Source: a virus. From it: a stretch of DNA of 37,198 nucleotides. Below, in pieces: positions 12,927-22,044 of the stretch (positions are counted from its first letter, which is position 1; the number at the start of each line of letters is the position of its first letter). The position numbers and the translations under genes were made by a program. Under the pieces are notes generated by a model. That model worked only from the letters and a program-made list of their open reading frames with translations. It was not told where the DNA came from and did not search any database. The stretch spans positions 1 through 37,198 of the IMG/VR virus record IMGVR_UViG_3300025759_000259, one strand, 5' to 3'.

Positions 12927-13263
12927 GGTATCGCCCCAATGTTATTGTCTTAAGGAAACCTCTCCAGATTTCTTGAGGACTAGGAAGCATCCAGCCTAAG
13001 ATAAGAAGTATGATTACCCATGTTGGTATGTCTTGGTTTAAAACTTTGATAGATTCTATAGGACCATTTGAGCTAACCTGAGAGTTATCTACAGATACAT
13101 TCTCACCTGTTATGTCAGAACTCTGGTCAATGACAGACTGGTTATTTTCCTTACCTGCTTGAACATTAGCAGCTACGTTAGGACCACCACCACCTAGGAG
13201 TGACAAAGGACTTAGGCAACCACCAAGGAAGAGCACAAGTACAAGGGCTATAAATAGTCTCAT
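12919..13263 (-). CDS. u-spanin-like lysis lipoprotein (114 aa)
   Basis: The N-terminus is a lipoprotein signal: MRLFIALVLVLFLGGC with the lipobox LGGC and acceptor C16. A glycine-rich and polar middle (about 20-78, beta-prone with many N/S/V) follows. Residues 80-94 (PTWVIILLILGWMLP) form a C-terminal transmembrane helix with a basic tail (RYRG). Outer-membrane lipid anchor plus inner-membrane helix in one chain is the design of unimolecular spanins such as T1 gp11, which fuse the two membranes in the last step of lysis. It lies directly after the peptidoglycan hydrolase and starts by ATGA overlap with it. Confidence 0.75.
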   Translation of the reverse strand: MRLFIALVLVLFLGGCLSPLSLLGGGGPNVAANVQAGKENNQSVIDQSSDITGENVSVDNSQVSSNGPIESIKVLNQDIPTWVIILLILGWMLPSPQEIWRGFLKTITLGRYRG

Positions 13264-14612
13264 GGTGTAGCCTGTTGCTGTATATAGTTGTTTCTTTCTT
13301 GCTCTAAAGCTTGTCTAGTCTGAGCTACAGTATGGAGTGCCTGATTTCCACTCCCATAATAGCTGTTCCCTTCAGGAATATTTATTACCCTTTCTTCGTC
13401 AGTACCTTCGTTTAGTGTTTTTGTAGTATTTGGAGGTACAGGTACAGATGCAAATTGTTTAGCTAAAGACAAAACAGCTTGATCAACTGTAACATTACTT
13501 TTACCTTGTATGTAGTCTCTTACAGTAGGTCTATCCGAACCTATTAAAAATTTCAATGCCACTCTATCTTGAAATGAAGGGGTAAAGACTTCATCACTTT
13601 TCACGGCCCCACTTCTTACGGCTGACCACAGAGTTTTAGGTATAATTTGATAAGCACCTACGGCAAAAAATTCCCTATCTCTTTGGTACTGCTCTAGCTC
13701 AGGATTTAATGCTAATAATTCATCTTTAGTAAGACCTGTCGTGCCTACTTGAGCATTCATGATTTCATTAACAGTCATTTCCGTTAAAGGTTTATTATAA
13801 GTATCAGAATAATAAGATTGACTTACACTGAATTTATCAGCTAAAGTGCTAGTGCCATTATTAGCTGCACCGTAGCCTCCTTCACCTTCACTTATAAACT
13901 TAAGAAGATTGTTTTCTGGCTCCTTGACCTTTTCTAAACCTGTTTCAGCTAATTTAAGTCTTGTTTGCTCATCAGCTGCATCACCTGTTACAGGAAAATT
14001 ATTCAGGTATTGAAATGTTTTAATAGCATTTGTTGTCTCTGACTTTGCACCTGCAAGACCATCGACAGCTTTTGTATAATACCCAAGATCCTTTAACCTT
14101 TGCTGAACCCCTCTCAAACTTGCAATAGGTTCAAGGGGTGCTTCTGGTTGAGTAGTTGTGTCTGGTGCAGGTGAGGGCTGTTGTGTAGCTTGCTGCATTG
14201 GTTCTTCTGAAGGAGCTTCACTTACAACTGAAGGTTCTTCTGTAACCTGAACACCTTGTACTGGTGCAGGTGCCTCAGTTGGAACAGAAGGTTCTTGGAC
14301 AGGTTGAGTAGAAGGCAATGCTTCAGGTGTGACAGAAGGTTGTTGTATTGTAGGGGGTGTCTTAAAAACTTGAGGACCAAGAATCTTACGAAGGTTCTCC
14401 ATAACTTCTTGAGGATTTCTTAGGGATTGTGTAACACCCATTGCCTCTTGAATAGCTGCCATTTTTTGAGCATCCTCACGGGCAATCTGACCTAAGTCTT
14501 GTTGGACTTCTTCCATCTGCTCCATGACAAGAGGTTGTGTCACTTCTTGTGGTTCCTCTACAGGCTTACCACCTCTGACAACAACACGAGATCTTTCACC
14601 AAACATTCCCAT
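13260..14612 (-). CDS. Peptidoglycan hydrolase with PG-binding domain (450 aa)
   Basis: A cell-wall-degrading enzyme, either endolysin or virion-associated. Order: an N-terminal helical region, a long P/Q/E/T-rich linker (about 88-160), a PG_binding_1-type domain (about 164-224; GVQQRLKDLGYYTKAVDG), then a lysozyme-like domain beginning LLKFISEGEGGYGAANNGT, with E242 or E244 as the likely catalytic acid and FFAVGAYQIIPKTLW further on. I chose ATG 14612 (AAAGG upstream, just after the preceding gene ends); the frame opens to 14696 but that overlaps 83 nt of a solid gene. It has no clear signal peptide from this start. The u-spanin follows. Confidence 0.8.
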   Translation of the reverse strand: MGMFGERSRVVVRGGKPVEEPQEVTQPLVMEQMEEVQQDLGQIAREDAQKMAAIQEAMGVTQSLRNPQEVMENLRKILGPQVFKTPPTIQQPSVTPEALPSTQPVQEPSVPTEAPAPVQGVQVTEEPSVVSEAPSEEPMQQATQQPSPAPDTTTQPEAPLEPIASLRGVQQRLKDLGYYTKAVDGLAGAKSETTNAIKTFQYLNNFPVTGDAADEQTRLKLAETGLEKVKEPENNLLKFISEGEGGYGAANNGTSTLADKFSVSQSYYSDTYNKPLTEMTVNEIMNAQVGTTGLTKDELLALNPELEQYQRDREFFAVGAYQIIPKTLWSAVRSGAVKSDEVFTPSFQDRVALKFLIGSDRPTVRDYIQGKSNVTVDQAVLSLAKQFASVPVPPNTTKTLNEGTDEERVINIPEGNSYYGSGNQALHTVAQTRQALEQERNNYIQQQATP

Positions 14613-14613
14613 G

Positions 14614-16605
14614 TCATCGTACCTTTTGTTCAATATCGCCTTCGGGATTAATAAAGTACTGCCCAACATTAAGAGAAGCAAATAATTTCTCATCAACGTC
14701 TGTGTCTTCTGACCAAACTATCTGAAAAGGGTTTTGTAAGGAACCTAATTTAGCCTCTTGATCAGGTACATCCACAGGTTTAATCAAGGCAGCTTCAATA
14801 GATGCTGTATCCATACCTAGTTTCTTAAGTTGGTCTGTGTAGAACTTAAGGTTCTGTGAAACCTTCTGTACCTTACGGTAATCCTGATAGGCTACATTGA
14901 ATTTAAAGCCTTCATTTTCTATTTGACTACGTTCGAAAGTACTGAGCCTACGTCCTCTGTCAGCAACCATAGCTGTGACATCACCATTGTAGTGTTTACC
15001 TGCAAAACCTAATACTAATGCATTAGCCTCTGCTCCCATACGGAAGGCACCCTCCATGGTTCTACGTTCAATATCGTATTCTATTTCACCTAGACCTGAG
15101 ATATTAAAGAATGATGACTGAAGGGAACCTGATGCTGTTGTAGCTGCAATATTGAACTGACTTGCAAGACCATCTTTAAGTCTTTCCACAGCTAGGTCAT
15201 GAGCCTCAGGATCAAGACGTTTAATAATAGCTAGTTTTGTATATGTGTCATCAGAATAGACATTAGCCATTGTGCTCTGCTTTAGCAACTCAGGTGATGT
15301 AGCTATGTTGACAGTAGCTTGACCGACACCAGCTAGGAAGTTAGTCCTGTGCTCAGGTAACTCCATATTCTGTGGCTCTGTAGGATGAATACGAAGTGTA
15401 CTAGCAAAGAAAATAGCATCTTTACGGGCAGTATTACTACGTTCCTCAGCCTTACTTACCTCATCGATGTCATGAAGCTCTTCTACTGGGGGCAAAGGTG
15501 TAACAGTTATTCCATCTGGTTGCTCTTGAGGTTCAGGTTTAGCAAACTCGAATACCTCTAAGTCCGTATAGACTGTATCCTCTACTTCTATATTGTCAAT
15601 AGTTTTTAGAAGATCAGGATAATTCTGTGACACATAGGCTGACCAGTCAACTTTGTCTGACAAGAGAGCCTGAGCTAAGATAGGATCTGTAGCTGTCAAC
15701 TCTTTAGCTTGAGCCATAAGAACCTTAGAGATTGGCTCAAGGATCTCAGCTTTAGTTTTAGCTAATTGACGTTCATCGTAAGTCTCTAGGGAAGTCAACA
15801 AGCTATCAAGGGTATCTAACTGGGCTTGTACACCCTGCCAATCCTCACCTGAGATACTTGCAGGTTTTGTAATCTGAGCTTTAGCTATATCGAACTGAGT
15901 ACGCAGTTGTGTTATTGACTCAGGAGAAATATCTCCACCTGCTATCTCAACCTTAAGACCAGCCATAGCTGTTCCACGGATATTCTCAAGGGTTGCATTA
16001 GCTTGAGGTACAAACTGTTCGAAGTATTCTCTACGATTAGTAATCTTAGCATTTGTCAGGTAAAGAGCAGACGCCTCAGCTGATTGCATAGAACCTAAAG
16101 CTGTCTCAAGAATTTGCTGTTGAGTATATGGTTGACCAGTTTCTAATAGTTTTTGTTCTGCAAGATAAAGATATGAAGGATTATCTGTAAGTTTCTTTAT
16201 GTTAGCATCGAAGGCAGCTTGAGCAGGATCACCTATCATAGTTGTCAAGTCGATACCTGTACGCCTACGGACAGCATCTGCCTCAGCTTGACCTATTTCG
16301 AAACCTTGTGCTTCATATTGACCAACTAAAGAGTTTACATTTGCACGAATAGCTACAGGATCTGTGACACCTTTTAATTCATCCAATCCTGATATAAAGG
16401 TTGCAAACCCTTTTCTATTTATAGAAGCTTCAGTCGGTTTAGCTGCTCTTACAGCCCTGTCATAGGCGTCCAGAGTACCAAAGATACCTCGTCCTAAAGT
16501 ACTTAGACCTTGGGCTGCAGCACTAGCTGATGTAGCACTAGGGGCAGATACACCCTGAGCATATTCAGCACCTGCATCTCCAATATCAACTGCGAATCCA
16601 GCCAT
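14614..16605 (-). CDS. Internal virion (ejection) protein (663 aa)
   Basis: A long, helical, Ala/Glu/Gln-rich protein beginning MAGFAVDIGDAGAEYAQG. It lies next to the 1486-aa protein and after the gp14-like one, the position of T7 gp15-type core/ejection proteins, which leave the head and help carry DNA across the envelope. No enzymatic motif is visible; the composition and length fit. AAGGATAAATAAT precedes ATG 16605. The perfect promoter at 16801-16829 lies about 190 nt upstream, inside the next gene, and would give it its own transcript. Confidence 0.72.
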   Translation of the reverse strand: MAGFAVDIGDAGAEYAQGVSAPSATSASAAAQGLSTLGRGIFGTLDAYDRAVRAAKPTEASINRKGFATFISGLDELKGVTDPVAIRANVNSLVGQYEAQGFEIGQAEADAVRRRTGIDLTTMIGDPAQAAFDANIKKLTDNPSYLYLAEQKLLETGQPYTQQQILETALGSMQSAEASALYLTNAKITNRREYFEQFVPQANATLENIRGTAMAGLKVEIAGGDISPESITQLRTQFDIAKAQITKPASISGEDWQGVQAQLDTLDSLLTSLETYDERQLAKTKAEILEPISKVLMAQAKELTATDPILAQALLSDKVDWSAYVSQNYPDLLKTIDNIEVEDTVYTDLEVFEFAKPEPQEQPDGITVTPLPPVEELHDIDEVSKAEERSNTARKDAIFFASTLRIHPTEPQNMELPEHRTNFLAGVGQATVNIATSPELLKQSTMANVYSDDTYTKLAIIKRLDPEAHDLAVERLKDGLASQFNIAATTASGSLQSSFFNISGLGEIEYDIERRTMEGAFRMGAEANALVLGFAGKHYNGDVTAMVADRGRRLSTFERSQIENEGFKFNVAYQDYRKVQKVSQNLKFYTDQLKKLGMDTASIEAALIKPVDVPDQEAKLGSLQNPFQIVWSEDTDVDEKLFASLNVGQYFINPEGDIEQKVR

Positions 16606-16616
16606 ATTATTTATCC

Positions 16617-19600
16617 TTATTGAGTTTGTTGTTGAAGAACTTGGGCATCATACTCAAGGCCAAGACGCATAGCATTTCTCATGATGTCAGGAAGTACTTC
16701 CCCACGAGCAAGTCTATTCTGTATGGAAACCTTTAGCTCATTCGAAAGATTGGACGCCCACAATTCGTCAGTGATTTCTTCCCAGAGCTTTGTGCCTCTA
16801 ATTATATCAGATTTATCCCCTTGTGTCAAGAGAACAATAGCATAATTAGCTCTTTGTCTTAGACGATTCTCGAACTTACGGGTAGCTGCACCCTCTCTGA
16901 AGATCATTTCGGAATAATCATAGTAGTTCTGTACGGGGGCAGGAGTAGCCCCGAAGAGAACAGCAGCTGCAGCAGAAGGTTCTAGGCCACTTACAGTTAG
17001 TTTTCTTGTGCGACTACGGTAGTTGCCAGTTTCAATTAGTTCTTGTATTTTGACAGCCTTATCTACAGTTGACAAGTTACGTAGAAGTTGTGTCAAATCT
17101 TCTCTGACAGTTTCTGTACGTCCACCATACATAGCTTTTACAGCATTCGTAGCTGCAACCATGATGTCAGAACTAATCTCACCTGAGGGACCAAAGAGAA
17201 CCGTCAGGAATTGGTCATCCATAAGTTTCCGATAGGTATCCTTGATTTGACCTAAAGGTGCCACACGTTGAGCATAGGCTGTCTCAGTACCCATCAGTTC
17301 CGAAAGAAGAGTATCCATCATACCGTACTTAACACGGTTAAATACTTTTACTGTTTCAGGTTCTGTTGGGTCATACCCTAGTTGCTCAGTGACATAGCCT
17401 GACATTTTACCTATGCCTAAGCCTGTCAATCCGAACATCGGTCCCATGACAGCAAACATACCCATGCGTTCACCAGCTGTGAAGTTACGACCTACAGCTA
17501 TATTCTCTAAGGCTCTCAAAGAGAAAGTCAACCACTGAGTAGGTACACGCATTGGTCCACTCTGAGCAAAGCTACGAGAAGCTGTTGTCATACGGAATGA
17601 CAAATCTTGCTCACGGTTAGTAATCCATGTTCTTCCTTCAGGAGACATAGGGTCAATATTAGGACGTTTAGCTCTGTGCTCTAGGTATGCCGTAGTTATA
17701 GATGACATACGTGTGACACGTTCACCTTCCTTAAAGAATATTGTTGACTTATCTAGGAAGGAGTTAATAGCACCACCTGCCTTCTCCGTCAGTGAACTAG
17801 CAGCACCAAACTTTTGTGGAGCTTGGAGTTCGATGATCTGTGTGTCAATAATATTACGTCCACTCTCATCGATATAACGTAACAATCCTGTTAGTTCTTC
17901 CTCTGAAATAGGAGATACTTTAGCTAGGCGTTGAATAGCTAAGGCACGAGCAGCTTCATCTTTCAAACTAGAAACAACTAGAAGTGGGGCAGCTAGTCCT
18001 AGTGCTTTAGTTCCTTGCACAGGAGAGATACCAGCTATTGTCAAGCTATGGAGAGCCTGAAGCATAAACTGATCAGGATTAAAGAAACCAAACTTAGAAT
18101 AGAAACCTACACGCAGAAGCTGAGAGGAAGGATCTGAACCTGTAAGGTCTACTTTCTTACCTGTTTTCTCAAAGATAAACTCAGTAGCTGAGGCTGTAAA
18201 TGTATCCCACTTGTCACTGAACCATGTTGACTGGTTAAGTCTACGTTTGATTACGTCTTGCTGTTCCCTTAGCTGTGCTGCAAGGTCATTGAACTTACCT
18301 GTTCTAGTTACCTCAGCACCTAAGAAACGATTGAGATAGTCATTCTTAGGGATACCTGCAGGGAATGTGACAATACCTTCATTCTTCTCAGCTAGTTTCA
18401 CCCAGCCTACCATGGCATTCTGTGAGGCTGCACGATTAGCATAGCCAAAAGCTTCAGACCCGAATTGATCAGCAATAGCTGACACAGGGCTGGCATTTGT
18501 AGCTTTCTTACCGCCGAACTCCATAAGAGGTGTGTCACCCCGTTTCATATTCAGACGAGTGCCTACGGTTTCCCCGAAGGATTGTCCAACCATAGCTGGG
18601 TTTTCACCAGCCTCAGTGATTGACACCTTTTCATCACGAGCTTTAGCTACGAACTGCTCACGGAAGGTAAAGTTGTACTCACGAGCTAACCTTTGCAGAT
18701 CCTCTAAGTCGGTAATGTGCTTATTCCAGTCGTTATTAGCACGTATCAAGTTACCTAGTTCATCATACTCAGGCTTAGATAGAGTAATCTGGAATATGTC
18801 AGATGCACCCTGACCATCCATTATTTCTGTAATACGACGAGAGATAACATTTATCTGACGAACAGCTGTCTCAGCCTGTTCCTTACCGAATGACCCAAGC
18901 ATTGTCTTGAAGCCACCTGAGATAGTATTACCTGATACTAATGTCTGTTCTTTAGTTGAACCTACAAACCAACGGAACTCAGAGTTAGTACGAGGGCCAC
19001 CCACATTGTAGGGCATAACGTCAACTCGTTCTAAGGCTCTGGCACTCTTCACATTTGTGACAAATAAATGGTCTACATATGTGTCAGGAGTTTTGAATAC
19101 AACATTGTTTTCTGTAAGTTCATCCTTACGGAGTGTACGACCTGTAGCTAAATCAAGGATATACTCATCATCTGGAATACGTACCTTCTGTCCATCTACT
19201 CTGTAGACAACAGCACCGAACTCATCTGTGAAGTCAGCATATACTCCACCTTCAGCTACAATTCTCTTCAGTCTCTCAGAAGATTTGATCTGCCATGTAG
19301 CATCGTTAATATCTTGAAGTGCTACATAAGCATCAGAAGTTTCTTTCTTAGGACTAGAACCATACATAGTCTTATAGAGTGCCTCAAAGCTCTCACGACT
19401 AGGAGCTTGACGCATGTATGACAATTCACCATCACGAAGTTGTGTCATAAAATCAGAAAGGTTTTCCTTTTCTTTTCCCTTGACACGGTTAATAGTCTTC
19501 GCATACGGTTTAATAAGATCTCCTACAAGAGCCTGTCCAGCCTCAGCTTGCAAGAACTTAGCACCTATCTTTTCACCAAGTCTAATTGTGGCTGCACCGA

Positions 19601-21077
19601 AGACCTTATTGATAGCATCCCCTACGAAACCACCTTTGTCGAATCTATCGATTTCATCTGGTAAACCTAAGACATTTATTCTTTCTTCTGTCTCTATGAA
19701 CCAGCCTCTGCCCTCTTCTCTACGGACAACCTTAAGGCTAGGGTCTTTATCAGCTATGGCTTGAGCATCCATCTTACGTCTAAATGCTGTACCTGAGCCA
19801 TCCTTACCTAGTCTGACAACAACTTTGTAGTCCTCTGATCCTTCATCGATAATACGTTTACTATTGATGACTACATCGTTTACTCGTGTGGCAATCCTAA
19901 CAGCTGTGTCATTAGCTACTTGTCTTATTGTTTCATAAGGGACATACTCACCGAAAGATCCCCGACGATTGATCTCTTCTAGTTTTTCTGTAAGGACTGT
20001 CTTACGTGAACCCTCACGAAAGGTGACACCTGATGGCCTAGCAGATGGTCCACTTGCAGGATCTAGTTCTTGTGGAAGACCTCTACCAGCTGTGACTTCA
20101 TCTACCTGTACACCTACGTCATCCACAGATTTAGCTAAGACTGTACCAGCTATTGCATCGCCTTCTTCTACAGACACTACGTCAATAGGTCTACGAGATT
20201 TATAGAGTGACAGAAGCTTACCTGCTACTTCACCTGTCTTACCGACAGCCTTAGGTCCAGCCTTAACGGTATTGATAGCTGCAGTAGCCCCTTTAGCTAG
20301 ACCTAGGGTAGCTATGTCAGCTGCACCAAACAGAAAATTAATGCCAGCCATAGGGTCATCCCCTAGGTATGTGGCATCATTAGCTGTCTTATACAAGTTC
20401 CATATGCTGTCATCTGAGAAGATACCCTCAGCCTTACGTTCTAAGATATATTCCTTAGCCCACTCTTGGAACTCAGATGGTTCCATCATGTTAAAGGCTT
20501 CTCTGATGTCATTGCCTTCACGATTAGAACGAAAGGTAACATTCTCGAAAGCACCTATGGTAAGTTCCCTTAGGACATTTACATCTAGGAATGACAAGAC
20601 TTTAGAGATACCTGACTGGTCATTAGCTTCTAGTTCCTTCTGAAGCAAACGGTTCCATGTTTCCATGTTTGTCAGAGTACGAGCAGCATAAGGATTGACA
20701 TCATTGTCTGACAACATAAGGTTCTGAATGAGCATATACTCACCCAGAGACATATCGTCACCCTTTTCTTTTCTCTCTTGGATTACTTCAGCTATAGCTT
20801 CAGGTGATAGACCATCCTCATAGGCTTGGTCAATAGCTAAAGCATAGTCAAAGTTTAACCCTTGGGTCTTAGCTACAGCTGTAAAGTTGTCATCACCAGC
20901 TAGACGATCAGCCCGTATCTCATCTTCAGCTGCACCTGTGGCTATCGATAACTCTTGTGCCTTGATGCTTTCTACTTGAGAATCTGGGTTATACTGTTCT
21001 AGTTCTTCTACTTCTTTCAGTTGTTCACTAAGGACTTGCTCATTAAAAATTTTGTCTTCTAATGTAAGAGTAGCCAT
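16617..21077 (-). CDS. Giant internal virion (ejection) protein (1486 aa)
   Basis: By size and place this is the counterpart of T7 gp16, the largest core protein, which spans the envelope during DNA ejection. It is mostly helical. It starts MATLTLEDKIFNEQVLSEQL and has mixed segments, including hydrophobic patches (about residues 245-270, and the C-terminal third near MGMFAVMGPMFGLTGLGIG) that could insert into membrane. I did not find a clear lysozyme/transglycosylase motif in it, unlike T7 gp16; the separate hydrolase at 13260-14612 may take that role. The function is inferred from context. Confidence 0.75.
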   Translation of the reverse strand: MATLTLEDKIFNEQVLSEQLKEVEELEQYNPDSQVESIKAQELSIATGAAEDEIRADRLAGDDNFTAVAKTQGLNFDYALAIDQAYEDGLSPEAIAEVIQERKEKGDDMSLGEYMLIQNLMLSDNDVNPYAARTLTNMETWNRLLQKELEANDQSGISKVLSFLDVNVLRELTIGAFENVTFRSNREGNDIREAFNMMEPSEFQEWAKEYILERKAEGIFSDDSIWNLYKTANDATYLGDDPMAGINFLFGAADIATLGLAKGATAAINTVKAGPKAVGKTGEVAGKLLSLYKSRRPIDVVSVEEGDAIAGTVLAKSVDDVGVQVDEVTAGRGLPQELDPASGPSARPSGVTFREGSRKTVLTEKLEEINRRGSFGEYVPYETIRQVANDTAVRIATRVNDVVINSKRIIDEGSEDYKVVVRLGKDGSGTAFRRKMDAQAIADKDPSLKVVRREEGRGWFIETEERINVLGLPDEIDRFDKGGFVGDAINKVFGAATIRLGEKIGAKFLQAEAGQALVGDLIKPYAKTINRVKGKEKENLSDFMTQLRDGELSYMRQAPSRESFEALYKTMYGSSPKKETSDAYVALQDINDATWQIKSSERLKRIVAEGGVYADFTDEFGAVVYRVDGQKVRIPDDEYILDLATGRTLRKDELTENNVVFKTPDTYVDHLFVTNVKSARALERVDVMPYNVGGPRTNSEFRWFVGSTKEQTLVSGNTISGGFKTMLGSFGKEQAETAVRQINVISRRITEIMDGQGASDIFQITLSKPEYDELGNLIRANNDWNKHITDLEDLQRLAREYNFTFREQFVAKARDEKVSITEAGENPAMVGQSFGETVGTRLNMKRGDTPLMEFGGKKATNASPVSAIADQFGSEAFGYANRAASQNAMVGWVKLAEKNEGIVTFPAGIPKNDYLNRFLGAEVTRTGKFNDLAAQLREQQDVIKRRLNQSTWFSDKWDTFTASATEFIFEKTGKKVDLTGSDPSSQLLRVGFYSKFGFFNPDQFMLQALHSLTIAGISPVQGTKALGLAAPLLVVSSLKDEAARALAIQRLAKVSPISEEELTGLLRYIDESGRNIIDTQIIELQAPQKFGAASSLTEKAGGAINSFLDKSTIFFKEGERVTRMSSITTAYLEHRAKRPNIDPMSPEGRTWITNREQDLSFRMTTASRSFAQSGPMRVPTQWLTFSLRALENIAVGRNFTAGERMGMFAVMGPMFGLTGLGIGKMSGYVTEQLGYDPTEPETVKVFNRVKYGMMDTLLSELMGTETAYAQRVAPLGQIKDTYRKLMDDQFLTVLFGPSGEISSDIMVAATNAVKAMYGGRTETVREDLTQLLRNLSTVDKAVKIQELIETGNYRSRTRKLTVSGLEPSAAAAVLFGATPAPVQNYYDYSEMIFREGAATRKFENRLRQRANYAIVLLTQGDKSDIIRGTKLWEEITDELWASNLSNELKVSIQNRLARGEVLPDIMRNAMRLGLEYDAQVLQQQTQ
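16801..16829 (-). promoter_or_regulatory. Perfect sigma70 promoter TTGACA-17-TATAAT (leftward)
   Basis: On the - strand, TTGACA (16829-16824), a 17-nt spacer and TATAAT (16806-16801): 12 of 12. It lies within the 3' end of the 1486-aa gene. The start near 16794 would give a leader of about 190 nt to the 663-aa gene and then the lysis genes. Confidence 0.8.
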
Positions 21078-21083
21078 TATTTA

Positions 21084-21581
21084 CTAACCCCCTAAACCAG
21101 AGAAGTACCCTGTTTTTTGACCTGTAGGTGACATTCCAAATTGCAAACCTTGGAAACCTAGACCACCGATAGCCATACCTAAGTCACCCATACCTGCTTG
21201 CTGTGCAGCCCTTGCTGACAACTGAGTATATTGTTCACCTAAACCTGACATCATTGTGCTAAAGCCTAGGTTAGCTCCTAGTTGAGAGGATATACTACCT
21301 AAACCACCAGCAAGAGCAGAAGTCTCACCTAAGCCTTTTACTTGTGCTGCAGCTTGAAGTTGTGCTCTTGCAGCTATAGATTGCCTAATAGCACTACGTC
21401 TTTGACGGGATGCTTGTTCCCTTTGCATAGTTGCTTGTGTTTGGGCTGCTCGTCTTTGAGATGATATAGCTTTTTGTTGTTGAGACAAACCGTATGCTGT
21501 TCCATATACTGCTGCTCCTGCAGCCACAGCAGTTCCAACACTTATAGTCCCTGCTACTGCTAATGATGTAAAAATTGCCAT
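21084..21581 (-). CDS. Internal virion protein, T7 gp14-like (165 aa)
   Basis: An Ala/Gly/Gln-rich small protein. A hydrophobic N-terminal segment (about 5-30, AVAGTISVGTAVAAGAAVYG) is followed by a Gln/Arg-rich helix (SSQRRAAQTQATMQREQASR) and a glycine-rich tail. This build and its place just ahead of the two large core genes match T7 gp14-type ejection proteins. AAGGAAATATAAG precedes ATG 21581. Identity by layout rather than sequence. Confidence 0.68.
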   Translation of the reverse strand: MAIFTSLAVAGTISVGTAVAAGAAVYGTAYGLSQQQKAISSQRRAAQTQATMQREQASRQRRSAIRQSIAARAQLQAAAQVKGLGETSALAGGLGSISSQLGANLGFSTMMSGLGEQYTQLSARAAQQAGMGDLGMAIGGLGFQGLQFGMSPTGQKTGYFSGLGG

Positions 21582-21582
21582 C

Positions 21583-22044
21583 TTATATTTCCTTCACATA
21601 AGCTGTTTCAACAGGAATAAAACCTTTTCTTTTAAAAAGAGTACCAGCTTTGCTTCCTAGTATATTGTCTAATTCAGATAATCTAATAAAGTTACAGCCC
21701 ATTTTCTGTGACCACTCCACATAAGAATCTATAAGTTTCATTGATGTTTTTCCATTCCTATGCTCAGGGTCTAGCCAAAACATTAACTCTTGTGCAAAGA
21801 CTAATGAATTAATAGGTACACTAGATATTACAGCTATGAGAGAACCTACTATTTCATTGTCATTCTCAACTATTTTGACAAACCCTTGGTCAATTTGGCA
21901 TAGCTGAGAAACTAATTCATTAACTTTATTGCTATCGAACTTATCCCAAGCTGGGTGTGGGACTTCCTTGCAGAATTGCTTTACAGATAAAACAATGTCT
22001 AATACGTCTTGTTCGGTTGCATCACGTATAATATAATCTGTCAT
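21583..22044 (-). CDS. GNAT-fold acetyltransferase-like protein (153 aa)
   Basis: It fits the GNAT pattern: N-terminal YIIRDATEQDVLDIV, the central beta segment FVKIVENDNEIVGSLIAVIS, then ELMFWLDPEHRNGKTSMKLI (motif A region, where acetyl-CoA would bind, with an R/H-x-x-G-K variant) and the C-terminal GTLFKRKGFIPVETAYVK. The substrate is unknown. It sits between the tail nozzle and ejection genes and is coupled to the nozzle gene by TAATG overlap, so it is made late. It might modify a virion or host protein, or be a carried structural-module gene. Confidence 0.75.
   Translation of the reverse strand: MTDYIIRDATEQDVLDIVLSVKQFCKEVPHPAWDKFDSNKVNELVSQLCQIDQGFVKIVENDNEIVGSLIAVISSVPINSLVFAQELMFWLDPEHRNGKTSMKLIDSYVEWSQKMGCNFIRLSELDNILGSKAGTLFKRKGFIPVETAYVKEI

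Noticed and set aside
14613-14696. Signal-peptide-like N-terminal extension (MMRNYLLLLML...) of the peptidoglycan hydrolase
   Set aside because: It overlaps 83 nt of the well-supported 663-aa gene in another frame and has no ribosome binding site; ATG 14612 with AAAGG upstream is preferred. A functional check would still be worthwhile.
19414-20643. Several 74-123 aa rightward frames inside the 1486-aa gene
   Set aside because: They lie opposite a long continuous coding frame, have no ribosome binding sites and show low-complexity shadow composition.
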